A DNA stretch of 47,653 bases from Spirochaetota bacterium (GTDB lineage: Bacteria; Spirochaetota; UBA4802; JAFGJZ01): contig JAFGRW010000103.1 in NCBI GenBank assembly GCA_016934935.1, forward strand, positions 1-47,653, given 5' to 3'. The position numbers were made by a program, and so were the translations under genes. Position 1 is the first letter of the stretch. Each line of letters opens with the position of its first letter. The notes under the pieces are model-generated. The model did not search any database and was not told the origin of the DNA. It worked only from the letters and a program-made list of their open reading frames with translations. Below, piece by piece: positions 1 through 8,173 of the stretch.

Positions 1-85
1 AACTAAAGAACCGCCGTGTACCGAACGGTACGCACGGTGGTGTGAGAGGACGGTAGGTAAAATAATTACCTACCTCCTACTCGAT
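1..85 (+). mobile_element. 3' end of a group II intron (domains V and VI)
   Basis: This is the 3' tail of a group II self-splicing intron whose body and any reverse transcriptase lie upstream of the window. Domain V is visible: bases 10-18 pair with 33-41 (one G-U wobble), a two-base bulge sits at 31-32, and 19-22 pair with 27-30 around a four-base loop. Domain VI follows: 44-49 pair with 76-82 leaving A79 unpaired as the expected branch-point adenosine, and 52-60 pair with 66-74. The intron would end at the GAT at 83-85, with A79 a few bases from the 3' end, as usual for these introns. The bulge, hairpin sizes and branch A together make this hard to get by chance. The remaining uncertainty is the exact 3' splice position. 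Confidence 0.85.
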
Positions 86-364
86 TTATAATAAAAAGGT
101 GTTGTTTACAAATAACCAAATGTAAAAACAATAGATTAATAATCAGCGTCTGCTTCAAGTTATTTACATAAACGGATTGCGAAATAAAGTATTGCTGCAT
201 TTCGAAGTCTGTTAATCCTTCCATTTATTAAACCAATGTTAAATAACAGCTTAATTGTACCAAAAAGTATAAAATGGTATTGCGAAAAACATGACAAAAG
301 TTGATAGGTTCATTATGTTTACTTGAAGCTTTAAGTAGAAATTTACAGGTTAGAGGTGCTGAAT
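86..364. other. intergenic region upstream of glnN
   Basis: This stretch is AT-rich and holds no credible gene. A weak promoter candidate for glnN is ATGACA at 291-296, a 17-base spacer, and TATGTT at 314-319. The only clear signal is the AGAGG ribosome binding site at 352-356. The intron insertion point lies at its left edge, so part of it is the 3' exon of whatever the intron interrupted. Confidence 0.4.
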
Positions 365-2461
365 ATGTCAAATTTTAGCAATATTTTTGGAGTAAAGGTT
401 TTTAATGATGCTGTTATGCGTGAGATGCTTCCGAAAGCCACTTACAAGGCGCTTAAAAAAACAATAGATAATAATGAGAAACTGGCTCCGGACGTCGCAG
501 AGGTAGTCGCAAGTGTTATGAAAGATTGGGCTCTTGAGCAGGGAGCGACTCACTTTTCTCACTGGTTTCAGCCTATGACGGGAATTACCGCTGAAAAACA
601 TGACTCTTTCATTTCACCAACAGGTGATGGTCGTGTTATTCTTGAGTTTTCTGGAAAGGAGCTTATTATGGGTGAGCCGGATGCTTCTTCTTTCCCTAAC
701 GGAGGAATACGGGCCACTTTCGAAGCACGCGGTTATACAATATGGGACTGTACTTCACCGGCTTTTGTTAAGGATAATACACTGTGTATTCCGACAGCTT
801 TTGCTTCTTACACCGGAGAGGCTCTCGACAAAAAAACACCGCTTTTGAGAGCGATGGATGCAATTAACAAACAGGGTATGCGTGTTTTAAGAGCTCTTGG
901 CGATAATGAGTCAAAAAAGCTTATTACCTATGTTGGTGCCGAGCAGGAATATTTTATCATTGATAAGGATATGTTTGATGCCCGTAAGGATCTGAAGTAC
1001 TGCGGAAGAACCCTTTTTGGTGCTGCTCCTTCAAAAGGGCAGGATATGGATGATCAGTATTTTACTGCGATAAAAGTACGTGTTATGGATTTTATGATTG
1101 ATCTGGATCAGGAGCTCTGGAAATTGGGAATACCTTCCAAAACAAGACATAATGAGGTCGCGCCTGCTCAGCATGAGATAGCACCGATATACTGCACAAC
1201 AAATGTGGGTACAGATCAGAATCAGCTTTTAATGGAAACCATTAAAAAAGTTGCGGCTCGACATGATCTGGCCTGTCTGCTTCATGAGAAACCTTTTGCC
1301 GGTGTAAATGGATCGGGCAAGCACAATAACTGGTCTATGGGAACCGACACTGGCCGTCTATTAACAAATCCCGGGAACGCTCCTCATAAAAATGACGAAT
1401 TCCTGTTGATGCTTTCGGTTGTAATGCGTGCTGTTGATAAATACGCGGACGCGATTCGATCTTCGGCAGCTGTGCCGGGTAATGATCACCGCCTCGGCGC
1501 TAATGAGGCTCCGCCGGCGATTATATCAATTTTTGTCGGAGCTCAACTTGAAGACATTATAAATCAGATTGTCGAGAAGGGCTGTGCCTCATCTTGTATC
1601 TCTGCTGAGCAGATGCGTCTTGGAGCTTCAACCTTACCTGATATGGACAAGGATACAACCGACCGTAACCGGACTTCTCCGTTTGCATTTACAGGTAACA
1701 AGTTTGAGTTTCGTATGCCCGGGTCTTCACAGTCGATTGCGGGACCAAATTTTGTTATTAACGCCGCGATTGCTGAAGTCTTTAGCGAAGTTGCCGACAG
1801 GCTCGAAGGTGCTTCTGATGTTAAGGCCGAAGTTCAGAAAATCATTGTTGAGTATATGAAAGAGCATCGCAGAATTATTTTCAATGGTAATGGATATTCA
1901 GAAGAGTGGGTTAAAGAGGCCGAGAAAAGAGGGCTTCCTCACAACAGAAATCTTGTGGATGCAAAACTGGCTTTAATCGATCCAAAAAATGTTAAAATGT
2001 TCAGCGACATGGGTGTACTATCCGAGAGAGAGTGCCATGCCCGCTATGAGATTTTACTTGAACACTATGTTAACACGATTAAAATTGAGGCTATGACCGC
2101 GTTAGAACTTGCCAAAAGAGATCTTTTGCCATCAACTTTCAGGTTTATTACTGATCTTGCTCATTCAATTAACGCTGTTAAGACTACCGGTATTGCTGCT
2201 AATCTTGAAGCTCAGGAATCCTTAATTATTGAAGTTTCCGAGCTTGCCTCATCGGCCAAGAAAAAAATAGCTGTTCTTGATAAGGCAATAGAGCAGACCC
2301 TCGCGATTGATGATGTGCCAAAACAGGCCGCCGCTTTCAGGGATAACGTTGTAACGGCAATGAGTGATCTTCGTGCTGATTTTGACCGGCTGGAACTTCT
2401 AGTAGATTCAGAATACTGGCCTTTGCCAACTTATGGAGAGATGCTCTTTAGTGTGATGTAA
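365..2461 (+). CDS. glnN: type III glutamine synthetase (GlnN)
   Basis: This enzyme makes glutamine from glutamate, ammonia and ATP in the cytoplasm. At 698 residues it has the length of the large type III (GlnN) family rather than the ~450 residues of GlnA type I. Family hallmarks are visible: [10 protein letters not shown] near residue 315 and [17 protein letters not shown] near 370, which form part of the nucleotide/glutamate site. I chose ATG at 365 because AGAGG (352-356) is well spaced for it. A GTG at 356 in the same frame would overlap that ribosome binding site. The gene stands alone, downstream of a group II intron end, and finishes in a strong terminator. Type III enzymes are common in Bacteroidota, cyanobacteria and some spirochaetes. 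Function is confident. Confidence 0.96.
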   Translation: MSNFSNIFGVKVFNDAVMREMLPKATYKALKKTIDNNEKLAPDVAEVVASVMKDWALEQGATHFSHWFQPMTGITAEKHDSFISPTGDGRVILEFSGKELIMGEPDASSFPNGGIRATFEARGYTIWDCTSPAFVKDNTLCIPTAFASYTGEALDKKTPLLRAMDAINKQGMRVLRALGDNESKKLITYVGAEQEYFIIDKDMFDARKDLKYCGRTLFGAAPSKGQDMDDQYFTAIKVRVMDFMIDLDQELWKLGIPSKTRHNEVAPAQHEIAPIYCTTNVGTDQNQLLMETIKKVAARHDLACLLHEKPFAGVNGSGKHNNWSMGTDTGRLLTNPGNAPHKNDEFLLMLSVVMRAVDKYADAIRSSAAVPGNDHRLGANEAPPAIISIFVGAQLEDIINQIVEKGCASSCISAEQMRLGASTLPDMDKDTTDRNRTSPFAFTGNKFEFRMPGSSQSIAGPNFVINAAIAEVFSEVADRLEGASDVKAEVQKIIVEYMKEHRRIIFNGNGYSEEWVKEAEKRGLPHNRNLVDAKLALIDPKNVKMFSDMGVLSERECHARYEILLEHYVNTIKIEAMTALELAKRDLLPSTFRFITDLAHSINAVKTTGIAANLEAQESLIIEVSELASSAKKKIAVLDKAIEQTLAIDDVPKQAAAFRDNVVTAMSDLRADFDRLELLVDSEYWPLPTYGEMLFSVM

Positions 2462-2475
2462 AACAGAATAATAAA

Positions 2476-2516
2476 TTCAACAAAAAAGGAGCCCGATGGG
2501 CTCCTTTTTTGTTGAA
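2476..2516 (+). terminator. rho-independent terminator of glnN
   Basis: A long perfect hairpin lies 15 bases after the glnN stop. The arms contain GGAGCCC and GGGCTCC around a GAT loop, and are extended by an A-tract on the left and a T-tract on the right. It would also work on the opposite strand. Confidence 0.9.
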
Positions 2517-2607
2517 AAAAGCTTGATAAACGATATAAATCTGTCAAAATTTTTGTTTAGTCTGTTATAGATAAGATAGTAAATAAAAATAATTGCGGGG
2601 TGTCAAG

Positions 2608-3219
2608 ATGCATTATCTCTTGTCAAGATTAACTTGTTTTATGTTGTCGATTATTATTTTAACAGGTTTGGCTGCTTGTGGAGGCAGTAGTAGCAAGAAA
2701 GATTCAGATTTAACCAATGATGAAAGTGAAGAATCTGTACAGATAATGGAAGATGCGGCAGGTCTTGGAGAGTTTCCTGAAGATGCCGAAGTCACCGAGA
2801 CAGAATATCTGGAAGTTAATGGGGAAGAGGTTACCGGAACAGAAAACACACGGGTTGATAATGTAGATGATACCAATGGCGATACCTCTGTAAGGATTCC
2901 CGGAGAGCTGTCGTCACGAGCTTTAAAAGAGGTTGTCGCTTTCGGAATATGGTATAACGGGACAATGCATCAAACAGCAGAGTCAGAAAGCTTTCAAGAT
3001 TTGTTGGTTAGCATTCAAAATATTGACTTTGGAGTTGTCAGTTTGGATGAATATTTACAAGATTCTACAGAAAAAATTGATATAATAAAATTACCTCTTG
3101 TATTCAAGCCTTATGATAACTATCTCTGTTTTTACTGGAAAGATAATAGTGGCAAGGAGTATCGTACACCTGTGGTTGCGATCTATTATGATCCATTGTC
3201 AATTGATCTTGATTTATAG
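2608..3219 (+). CDS. acidic lipoprotein of unknown function
   Basis: The 203-residue product begins with a lipoprotein signal peptide: a hydrophobic stretch and the lipobox LAAC near residues 21-24, followed by GGSSSKK. It is therefore predicted to be exported and lipid-anchored. The next ~75 residues are very acidic and low in complexity (many E, D, T), probably a flexible tether. The C-terminal ~110 residues (from about 95) look folded and contain aromatic beta-type segments such as FGIWYNG and YLCFYWKDNSGKEYRTP. ATG at 2608 is preferred because GGGG at 2597-2600 is correctly spaced; an upstream TTG at 2593 is less likely. I recognise no family. It stands alone after the glnN terminator. 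Confidence 0.75.
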   Translation: MHYLLSRLTCFMLSIIILTGLAACGGSSSKKDSDLTNDESEESVQIMEDAAGLGEFPEDAEVTETEYLEVNGEEVTGTENTRVDNVDDTNGDTSVRIPGELSSRALKEVVAFGIWYNGTMHQTAESESFQDLLVSIQNIDFGVVSLDEYLQDSTEKIDIIKLPLVFKPYDNYLCFYWKDNSGKEYRTPVVAIYYDPLSIDLDL

Positions 3220-3429
3220 AAATTTCTTTTAATTCTCTTTTTATAAAAAACTTACAAAAAATTCGAATAAAAGATAATTAATCGATAATACTTCGTGAAT
3301 TAAAGCATTTTTTCGAAGTTTTCTTGTGATATTTTTTGTATAATGGGTTTTGTTTAATTACTGGATTTATAAATATGAATCTGTTTATGTGGTTATATTG
3401 TTCTTATTTGTGATTATATGGGTGTCTAA

Positions 3430-3699
3430 ATGAAACATTGTGTAATTATTATTGTCGTATTACTGTTTGCCTTTTCATGTTCTGATGAGCAGTCGATAGG
3501 TAAACAGGAATTAAAATTGGTATGGAATAACTATTATGAGAAGGAGTTTATTACAAGCTTTTCGCGTGAGTTGACCTCATCTTCTCGTAAGGATATTATG
3601 TCGTCGGTTGCTGCGGATTTTGGACTCTCAGCTGATTTGATTTTCAGCGTGTTAAAAAAAGATGATCCGGATAAGTATAATAAGCTTTTTGAAAAATAA
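3430..3699 (+). CDS. small lipoprotein of unknown function
   Basis: This 89-residue product has a short signal peptide ending in the lipobox-like FSC at residues 15-17, followed by a charged mature part of about 72 residues that looks helical. No domain is recognised. It lies 58 bases before the S41 protease gene on the same strand and may be co-transcribed with it. A perfect TATAAT hexamer at 3339-3344 could be the -10 element, although no good -35 is seen. The ribosome binding site is weak. The lipobox and the context support a real gene, but its role is unknown. Confidence 0.6.
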   Translation: MKHCVIIIVVLLFAFSCSDEQSIGKQELKLVWNNYYEKEFITSFSRELTSSSRKDIMSSVAADFGLSADLIFSVLKKDDPDKYNKLFEK

Positions 3700-3757
3700 A
3701 CCAGTGTATCTGCGGCGGATAGATAAAATTTGCCGTGTTGATTAGTAAGGATGTAAT

Positions 3758-5125
3758 ATGAAGAAATTTCTCAGTGAACGTAAAATCTATTTAACCCTGT
3801 TTATCTTTTTTTTGGGCTTTTTCATGGGTACGAATCTTTCGTTTGTAAGTTCTGCACAGGATCCCTCTTTTAAATATCTGGATTTTTTCCATTTTGTTTA
3901 TCAAACCATAAAGCTTGAATATGTCGAAGAAGCAGGGCCCAAAAAGCTGTTTTACGGTGCAATTGACGGAATGGTCTCTTCTCTTGAGGATCCATATTCA
4001 AGGTTTCTTGATGAAAAAGAGTACAGTGAATTTTTTCATCAAGTCACCGGTGAATTTGTGGGTGTTGGAATAGAAATTACGACTAAAGATAATCAGATAG
4101 TAATAATAAGCCCAATTGACGAGAGCCCGGCCAAACGGGCAGGCATACAGGCGGGTGATAGAATAGTTCAAATTGACGACACAGTTGTCAGACCCGATAA
4201 TATAAATGATGTAATAAAGAACATTAAAGGAAAACCTGAAACAACAGTGCAACTGAAGATAAAGAGAGAGGGGTATCCTGAGCTGCTTAATTTTTCCATA
4301 AAAAGAGCTCCTGTAAAAGTAAGTGCTGTTAAGTATGGTGTTATTAAAGAGAAGCCAAAGAGTGGTTATCTGAAAATTACCAATTTTTATAGTGATACAC
4401 ATCTTGATGTGCGAAAGGCTCTTCTTGACCTCGACAAAAAGGGTGTGAAATCACTTATTCTGGATTTGCGTAATAACCCTGGTGGTAATCTTGAGACGTC
4501 TATTCATATAGCGGACTATTTTTTGCCTAAAAATTCTGTTATAGTCTCTACCAGAGGTAAAGAGGGCTCTGGTGTTTCTGAAGAGTATAAGGCCGAGCAC
4601 GATGTGCTGTTTAAAGGCGATATTCTGATTTTGGTTAACGAGGGAAGCGCTTCGGCTTCTGAAGTACTAAGTGGTGCTCTTCAGGATAATAAGCGTGCGA
4701 TACTGGCTGGAGAAACCACGTTCGGTAAAGCCCTTGTTCAACGTGTGATAGATATTGAAAAAGGCAAAACAGGTTTTGCCTTAACTATTCGCAAATATTA
4801 TACACCTTCGGGCAAAATGATTCATAAAGCCGGTATTAAGCCTGATTATTTGGTTAAACAGGATATAATACCTGAAAATGATAAAAAGAACCTTGGGCGT
4901 GTTTTTAATGACAAATTAATAGAAAAATTTGCTCAAAAGTATGAAAAATATAATGAAGAAAACATTGAGTTATTAGTTTCTTTTCTGAAATCAAAAAATG
5001 TTCCGTTGTCTAAAAAGGTGGCTGCCTTTTATTACAAGTTTGAGCTTAACCGTGATAAACCGGATGCTCTTTACGATCTTGAATTTGATAATCAGCTAAA
5101 AGATTCACTCAAGTATCTTAAATGA
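3758..5125 (+). CDS. S41-family carboxy-terminal processing peptidase (CtpA/Prc type)
   Basis: This is a periplasmic serine protease that trims or degrades C-termini of envelope proteins. The 455-residue product has an N-terminal signal/anchor (residues 8-32), a PDZ domain at about 95-175 (VGVGIEI ... SPAKRAGIQAGDRI), and an S41 peptidase domain at about 190-365. Within the motif GSASASE the catalytic Ser is most likely S299. The general-base Lys would be K324 in FGKAL, with the 25-residue spacing known for the family. The start is supported by AAGGA upstream. Its stop overlaps the tsaD start (ATGA), so the two are translationally coupled. The ~90-residue C-terminal tail is variable in the family. 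Confidence 0.93.
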   Translation: MKKFLSERKIYLTLFIFFLGFFMGTNLSFVSSAQDPSFKYLDFFHFVYQTIKLEYVEEAGPKKLFYGAIDGMVSSLEDPYSRFLDEKEYSEFFHQVTGEFVGVGIEITTKDNQIVIISPIDESPAKRAGIQAGDRIVQIDDTVVRPDNINDVIKNIKGKPETTVQLKIKREGYPELLNFSIKRAPVKVSAVKYGVIKEKPKSGYLKITNFYSDTHLDVRKALLDLDKKGVKSLILDLRNNPGGNLETSIHIADYFLPKNSVIVSTRGKEGSGVSEEYKAEHDVLFKGDILILVNEGSASASEVLSGALQDNKRAILAGETTFGKALVQRVIDIEKGKTGFALTIRKYYTPSGKMIHKAGIKPDYLVKQDIIPENDKKNLGRVFNDKLIEKFAQKYEKYNEENIELLVSFLKSKNVPLSKKVAAFYYKFELNRDKPDALYDLEFDNQLKDSLKYLK

Positions 5126-6120
5126 AAAATATTATCGGACTTGGACTTGAAAGCTCTTGTGATGAAACCGCGGCCGCCATTGTAGAAAACGGCTCGCGTG
5201 TTTTATCGAATCGTATTGCAAGCCAGATAGATATTCACTCTGAGTATTATGGGGTTGTTCCTGAGATTGCGTCCAGAGCTCACCTGGAGATGATTAATCC
5301 ACTTATTGATTCTGCCTTGAAAGAGAGTGGGCTTACTTTTGATGACATTGATTATGTAGCCGCGACAAACAGGCCGGGGCTGATAGGCTCTCTTATGATT
5401 GGCCTTCAGGCAGCCAAGACGATCAGTTATATAAAAAAAATTCCTCTTATTGCCGTAAATCACCTTGAAGCACATCTGTATGCTCCATTTTTAAACAGTG
5501 AAACCATTAGCTACCCTTACATCGGCCTTCTTGTTTCAGGAGGTAACACGGCTCTTTACCTGATGAAGGGAATTGGAGAGATGATTCTATTAGGGCGAAC
5601 CATGGACGACGCAATAGGTGAGGCCTTTGACAAAGTCTCAAAATTTATGGAGCTTGGCTATCCGGGTGGTCCGTTAATTGATAAACTTGCCCGAAAAGCC
5701 GTAAAAAAGGAAAAATTGTTTCCGAAACTTCTGGCGGCGAAAAATGCAGATTACAGGTTTTCATATTCCGGATTAAAAACAGCAGTGATTAATTATGTGA
5801 AAAATAATCCTGACTATGATATTAATGAAGTTGCCTATTCGTTTCAGGAGAGCGCGATCGAGATTTTGATACGAAGAACTTTTGCCGCAGCACGGGATTA
5901 TGGTTTAAAAAACATAGTTATTGCCGGTGGTGTAGCGGCCAATAGCAGATTAAGGGAGCTTTTTTTGTCGGAATGCCGTGATGGTGAAAAAATCATAATA
6001 CCTCCAATTGATCTTTGTACGGATAATGCCGCGATGATTGCCGGGGTGTCTTATCACTACTTTTGCCGTGGCCAGTTTGACACACTTGAAGCGGATGTAA
6101 CAGCAAAAATCAGGGTATAG
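5122..6120 (+). CDS. tsaD: tRNA N6-threonylcarbamoyltransferase TsaD
   Basis: TsaD transfers the threonylcarbamoyl group to A37 of ANN-decoding tRNAs (t6A), acting with TsaB and TsaE in the cytoplasm. The 332-residue product is full length. ESSCDET is at residues 10-16. The metal-binding HxxxH is H114 and H118 in NHLEAH. Later ASKHA-fold motifs include SGGNTALY and AGGVAANSRLRE. It overlaps the upstream protease gene by four bases and is followed after two bases by an unknown gene, so it sits in the middle of a three- or four-gene operon. The function is universal and the assignment is secure. Confidence 0.97.
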   Translation: MKNIIGLGLESSCDETAAAIVENGSRVLSNRIASQIDIHSEYYGVVPEIASRAHLEMINPLIDSALKESGLTFDDIDYVAATNRPGLIGSLMIGLQAAKTISYIKKIPLIAVNHLEAHLYAPFLNSETISYPYIGLLVSGGNTALYLMKGIGEMILLGRTMDDAIGEAFDKVSKFMELGYPGGPLIDKLARKAVKKEKLFPKLLAAKNADYRFSYSGLKTAVINYVKNNPDYDINEVAYSFQESAIEILIRRTFAAARDYGLKNIVIAGGVAANSRLRELFLSECRDGEKIIIPPIDLCTDNAAMIAGVSYHYFCRGQFDTLEADVTAKIRV

Positions 6121-6122
6121 TC

Positions 6123-6878
6123 ATGAGACAGACTAAGGGAGAATCGTTTTATAATCTTCTAGAATTTGTTTTGAATATGGACGAAAATCCATCTATTTCA
6201 GCAAACGATAAGGCAATTTTTGAAAATCTAATGATAGAGTTTTTCTTCAAACATGAGTGTGAAGAAAAATCAATTTTGGCAATATTCAAAAATATGGAGT
6301 TACCAAAACAGTTTAAGGGTCTAAAGAGTCTTTTATATATGCCTCTTGATTCCGTTTCCGGTTTTGTAAATGCTGATACAATAAATGATACCTTTGCCGG
6401 GCGTGTTATGCTCTCACGCCGTTATCTTAAATGTGTTTATCCTTTGCAGGAACCTGAATTCAAAATGCTTCCAGTCGAAATTCAATTGCCACTTATAGAC
6501 CGCATTAAAGATAAAAACAATAATATAATTAAGGCTTTTGAAAAGATGCATAAGGATATCGAAGACGATAGAAACCGGACTGTAATGAAGCTTATTGCGC
6601 TGGTAATAAAAAATGTGCATCTTAAAACCGGATTTCCCCTCAAAGACACAAAGAGACCTGCCGTAGAAATAATAAAAGAAAACTATAATGGGTGCGCGCA
6701 AATATTCAATGGTGATCCTGATGTTGTAGTTGACTTGACAGATAACAAGAAAATCAGACTGCTTGCAAAAGAATTTTATCTTGTGCATAGCCATAAAGAT
6801 ATTGTCGAAATATCAGATTTATTAAAAAAAGAATTTAAAAGATTTGTCTGGCGGATTTCAAAAATCATGCAGATATGA
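6123..6878 (+). CDS. conserved-looking cytoplasmic protein of unknown function
   Basis: The 251-residue product starts two bases after the tsaD stop, which indicates translational coupling even though no clear ribosome binding site precedes it. It has no signal peptide or membrane segment. The sequence is rich in lysine and aromatic residues and mostly helical by eye, with no motif that I recognise. Notable stretches are GFVNADTINDTFAGRVMLSRRYL (about residues 79-101) and a basic C-terminus. The position directly after tsaD suggests a housekeeping or lineage-specific role. I do not assign a function. Confidence 0.75.
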   Translation: MRQTKGESFYNLLEFVLNMDENPSISANDKAIFENLMIEFFFKHECEEKSILAIFKNMELPKQFKGLKSLLYMPLDSVSGFVNADTINDTFAGRVMLSRRYLKCVYPLQEPEFKMLPVEIQLPLIDRIKDKNNNIIKAFEKMHKDIEDDRNRTVMKLIALVIKNVHLKTGFPLKDTKRPAVEIIKENYNGCAQIFNGDPDVVVDLTDNKKIRLLAKEFYLVHSHKDIVEISDLLKKEFKRFVWRISKIMQI

Positions 6879-7022
6879 TGGAGAAATGGAGTGTGAGAAG
6901 GTGTAGGTCAGCTTGCTTATTTCAGGTCTCGGATATTCTGCGAGTTTGCTTTTATGGACTTGCAAGTTATAAAATGGCTTTAAGTCGAAAATTGTAAAAC
7001 AACAAGGGTTTTCAATTAATCA

Positions 7023-7937
7023 ATGAACAACTTTTTATCAGCGAAAATCAATATCGGCATTTCGGCCTGTCAGTTTGGATCTAAAATCAGATACAACAGC
7101 AAGGGGCAGGATATTACAACCTTTATGGGGCGTGAAAAAAGTGACTTCATTTGGCATCCGGTTTGCCCTGAGGTGCTGAGCGGGATGGGTGTCCCTCGTA
7201 ACCCGGTAAGTCTGCGGGGCGGTAACGGTGATGATTTCTGGAAAGGAACAGCTGATATTAAAAACAGAGGCGGTACTAACCTTAACGACTGGGTAAAAGA
7301 GGGTGTGAAGTCGGCCATTGGTACATTAAAAAGAGCCAATGTTAAAGTTTATATTTTTATGGAAGGAAGTCCGACCTGCGGTGTTTACCGTACATCTTTA
7401 AAGAATAAACGGTTGGGACATCCGCCGGGGATATTCGGTTCGCTTTTATTGAAGGAAGGCTTTTTTCTAATACCATCCAGTGATCTTCAGAGTGCATTGC
7501 GATGGTGGGATTGGCGCAGGCGTATGTTCGCGTTTTTATGGATAGATGATCAATCTTTTGACAAGATATCCGGCGCTGTGAATGCCTGGCATGTTGTAAA
7601 GTTTCTTGTGCAGGAGCTATCGCGCAAGGAGGCCGACATTATCGGCAAGACTCTTGCGCAGGGGAAATCTATCAGCAAAAAAGAGCTTTCAACTCTTAAG
7701 CGCGAGATTCAGGATATTTTAAGAAGACCCTCTTCAACTGCCAAAATTAAACAGTCACTGTGGAAAAGTTATGCTTTTATGCGAAAACATTTCGGCATGT
7801 CCATGGATAATATCAAAATGCCGGCTGAGCTGCGAGGGTTTACACATATAGCGGAAGAATTAAGATCACTTGAAATCGAGAGCCGTAAAGAGGATTATCT
7901 GTTTGGTGCTTCGCCCGTATATTACAAGATGAACTAA
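7023..7937 (+). CDS. DUF523/TudS-like protein with a C-terminal extension
   Basis: The N-terminal ~150 residues match the DUF523 family, which includes the thiouracil desulfidase TudS. Visible motifs are ISACQFG with C16, HPVCPEV with C48 followed by GMGVPRNP, and EGSPTCG with C119. In TudS three cysteines hold a [4Fe-4S] cluster, so C16, C48 and C119 are the probable ligands. The remaining ~150 residues are an extension rich in K, R and W, reminiscent of proteins where DUF523 is fused to DUF1722, though I cannot confirm that domain. The gene is alone, and the ribosome binding site is weak (AAGGG about 14 bases upstream). The substrate is unknown; a role in removing sulfur from nucleobases is inferred from the family. 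Confidence 0.8.
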   Translation: MNNFLSAKINIGISACQFGSKIRYNSKGQDITTFMGREKSDFIWHPVCPEVLSGMGVPRNPVSLRGGNGDDFWKGTADIKNRGGTNLNDWVKEGVKSAIGTLKRANVKVYIFMEGSPTCGVYRTSLKNKRLGHPPGIFGSLLLKEGFFLIPSSDLQSALRWWDWRRRMFAFLWIDDQSFDKISGAVNAWHVVKFLVQELSRKEADIIGKTLAQGKSISKKELSTLKREIQDILRRPSSTAKIKQSLWKSYAFMRKHFGMSMDNIKMPAELRGFTHIAEELRSLEIESRKEDYLFGASPVYYKMN

Positions 7938-8094
7938 AAGGATCAGCTTATAATAGAATTCTCAATTAATTAATTTTCAATCAGGATCCATATGCAAGCA
8001 GCACTGCTTTGATCAAAGTTGTTCTTGGCGATCAGCAAGTTACCAGCATTTTCGTTTGAAAATGGTCTGAATATAAATTTAATTGCAAATTAAA

Positions 8095-8127
8095 AAGGAA
8101 CCGCATACTTTACGTAAACGGTTCCTT
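8095..8127. terminator. bidirectional terminator between convergent genes
   Basis: Arms AAGGAACCG (8095-8103) and CGGTTCCTT (8119-8127) pair perfectly around a 15-base loop. The hairpin lies between the plus-strand TudS-like gene and the minus-strand glucanase gene, with A-rich sequence on the left and a T-rich tail on the right, so it can serve both. Confidence 0.7.
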
Positions 8128-8173
8128 CCTTTATGTTAAGAGCTGATAAAAGGCAAATTTTAATTCAAAACCC

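Noticed and set aside
52..74. GGTAGGTA in the intron tail resembles the TetR operators at 33905 and 34543
   Set aside because: These bases are explained by the domain VI stem, and the ACCAAAC half of the operator is absent.
3290..3319. ACTTCG/CGAAGT inverted repeat after the first lipoprotein gene
   Set aside because: Six-base arms with an 18-base loop are too weak to call a terminator.
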